From an uncultured Clostridia bacterium (GTDB lineage: Bacteria; Bacillota; Clostridia; Oscillospirales; Ruminococcaceae): a DNA stretch of 6,902 nt. Made by a program: the position numbers and the translations under genes. The stretch is from contig CAMVBT010000135.1 in the NCBI GenBank assembly GCA_947165805.1, positions 1 to 6,902 on the forward strand, read 5' to 3'. Shown here in pieces: positions 6,361-6,902 of this stretch (positions are counted from its first letter, which is position 1; every line of letters begins with the position of its first letter). The notes beneath the pieces were generated by a model. The model did no database searches. It had not been told where the DNA came from and saw only the letters and a list, made by a program, of their open reading frames with translations.

Positions 6361-6902
6361 TCTCTCCTCAACAACCCACTGCAACAGGATTCTTAACAAA
6401 ACCCAGAAAAGCCAACGAATGAGAAGGCTTGTGAGCCTGTCAACATTCATAGCAATGATAGCCAGCAGAATTGATGACTTTGTAGTATTTTCAAGTTTAG
6501 TGCGGATCAGTCCGAAACCGAACTTACGTTTTGCGAGGCTGAACTTGCGTTCGACTTCGATACGATCCACATTATCCTGATATTCAGTTTTCTTGTCAGT
6601 AACCGGAGTCTTTTTCGGTCTGCCGAGAGCCTTGCCGGAAAGCCTGATATGCCATTTCTTACAGAAATTTATGTTATCCCGATTTCTGTAGATCTGATCT
6701 GCAAGCACTCTTTCGGGATAATGCCCGGTGCGTTTGCGATAGTTTTCCAATGCAGTTATCAGAATATCAGATTCATTGTACGCATCAAAGGAAAGTTTCT
6801 CCAGTCTTGCCATGCCGTATTCATCAATACTGAGATCAAGCTTTGCACCGAACTCTGTGGGAGCTTTCGCTTTGCCTCTGACTATCGGACGAATGTAAGG
6901 CT
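6361..6902 (-). mobile_element. IS5-family insertion sequence, 3' part (continues past window)
   Basis: From just after the regulator stop to the window edge the minus strand encodes transposase. Sequence character changes at 6361 from GC-rich regulator codons to a more AT-balanced composition. The element's terminus is taken as TCTCTCCTCAACAACC (6361 on). The terminal inverted repeat cannot be confirmed because the other end is not in the window. Confidence 0.75.
6361..6902 (-). CDS. IS5-family DDE transposase, C-terminal part
   Basis: This is the catalytic C-terminal portion of a transposase whose N-terminus lies beyond the right edge; the frame is open from 6900 leftward through IRPIVRGKAKAP and the downstream ATG at 6813, so that ATG is internal. 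Visible motifs are HYPERVLADQIYRNRDN with the second catalytic Asp (codon 6697-6699), the LSGKALGRPKK segment, and N-V-D-R-x3-E-x6-K, the Y(2)R(3)E(6)K signature of IS4/IS5-type enzymes with Asn for Tyr and the catalytic Glu at codon 6550-6552. The first catalytic Asp is outside the window. It ends with a hydrophobic stretch (LTSLLIRWLFWVLLRILLQW). No stop occurs before the inferred IS end at 6361; the frame stays open to a TGA at 5992-5994, antisense to the regulator gene. The part left of 6361 has no transposase character. Confidence 0.85.

Noticed and set aside
1..6902. CRISPR array, tRNA or rRNA
   Set aside because: No regularly spaced short repeats, no cloverleaf-like stretch and no rRNA-like conserved segment was seen; the window is nearly all protein-coding.

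Overview
The window looks like a chromosomal piece of a gut-type Clostridia, most likely a Ruminococcaceae/Oscillospiraceae relative. This rests on moderate GC coding sequence with AT-rich promoters, strong AAAGGAGG-type ribosome sites, sigma-A promoters near consensus, a fused binding-protein/permease amino-acid transporter, and a CymR-like Rrf2 regulator. The assignment is from family resemblance only; no search was run.

Left part (1-2928, plus strand): a two-gene polar amino-acid ABC transporter. The first gene is cut by the window edge. It encodes tandem solute-binding modules fused to the membrane permease. The second gene overlaps it by 4 bases (ATGA) and encodes the ATPase, which carries an unusual C-terminal extension of about 120 residues resembling a degenerate GHKL/anti-sigma-type ATPase fold.

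Middle (2929-4509, plus strand): a 72-base spacer able to fold into nested or competing hairpins leads to a PreA-like dihydropyrimidine dehydrogenase. This protein joins an N-terminal double Fe-S domain, the FMN/pyrimidine barrel and a C-terminal 2x[4Fe-4S] ferredoxin domain. It lacks the FAD/NAD(P)H domains that link the Fe-S and barrel parts in animal DPD.

Right-middle (4523-6360): a divergent sulfur-metabolism pair. A MetY-type O-acetylhomoserine sulfhydrylase gene lies on the minus strand and converges on preA with a 13-base gap. A CymR-like Rrf2 regulator lies on the plus strand. The 206-base AT-rich region between them holds a perfect TTGACA-N17-TATAAT promoter for metY and a TTGAAA-N17-TATACT promoter for the regulator, with GGAAT-type candidate operators. 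The MetY C-terminus looks slightly clipped exactly where an orphan ribosome-binding site follows preA, which suggests an old rearrangement junction.

Right edge (6361-6902, minus strand): the 3' part of an IS5-family insertion sequence abutting the regulator's stop codon at a CTAG, a known IS5-group target. Its transposase frame has no stop before the element's apparent end and runs on antisense through the regulator gene.

No tRNA, rRNA, CRISPR array or riboswitch was seen. Most sequence is compactly coding; the most unusual items are the ATPase-GHKL fusion, the DPD-like domain shuffle and the IS/regulator junction.
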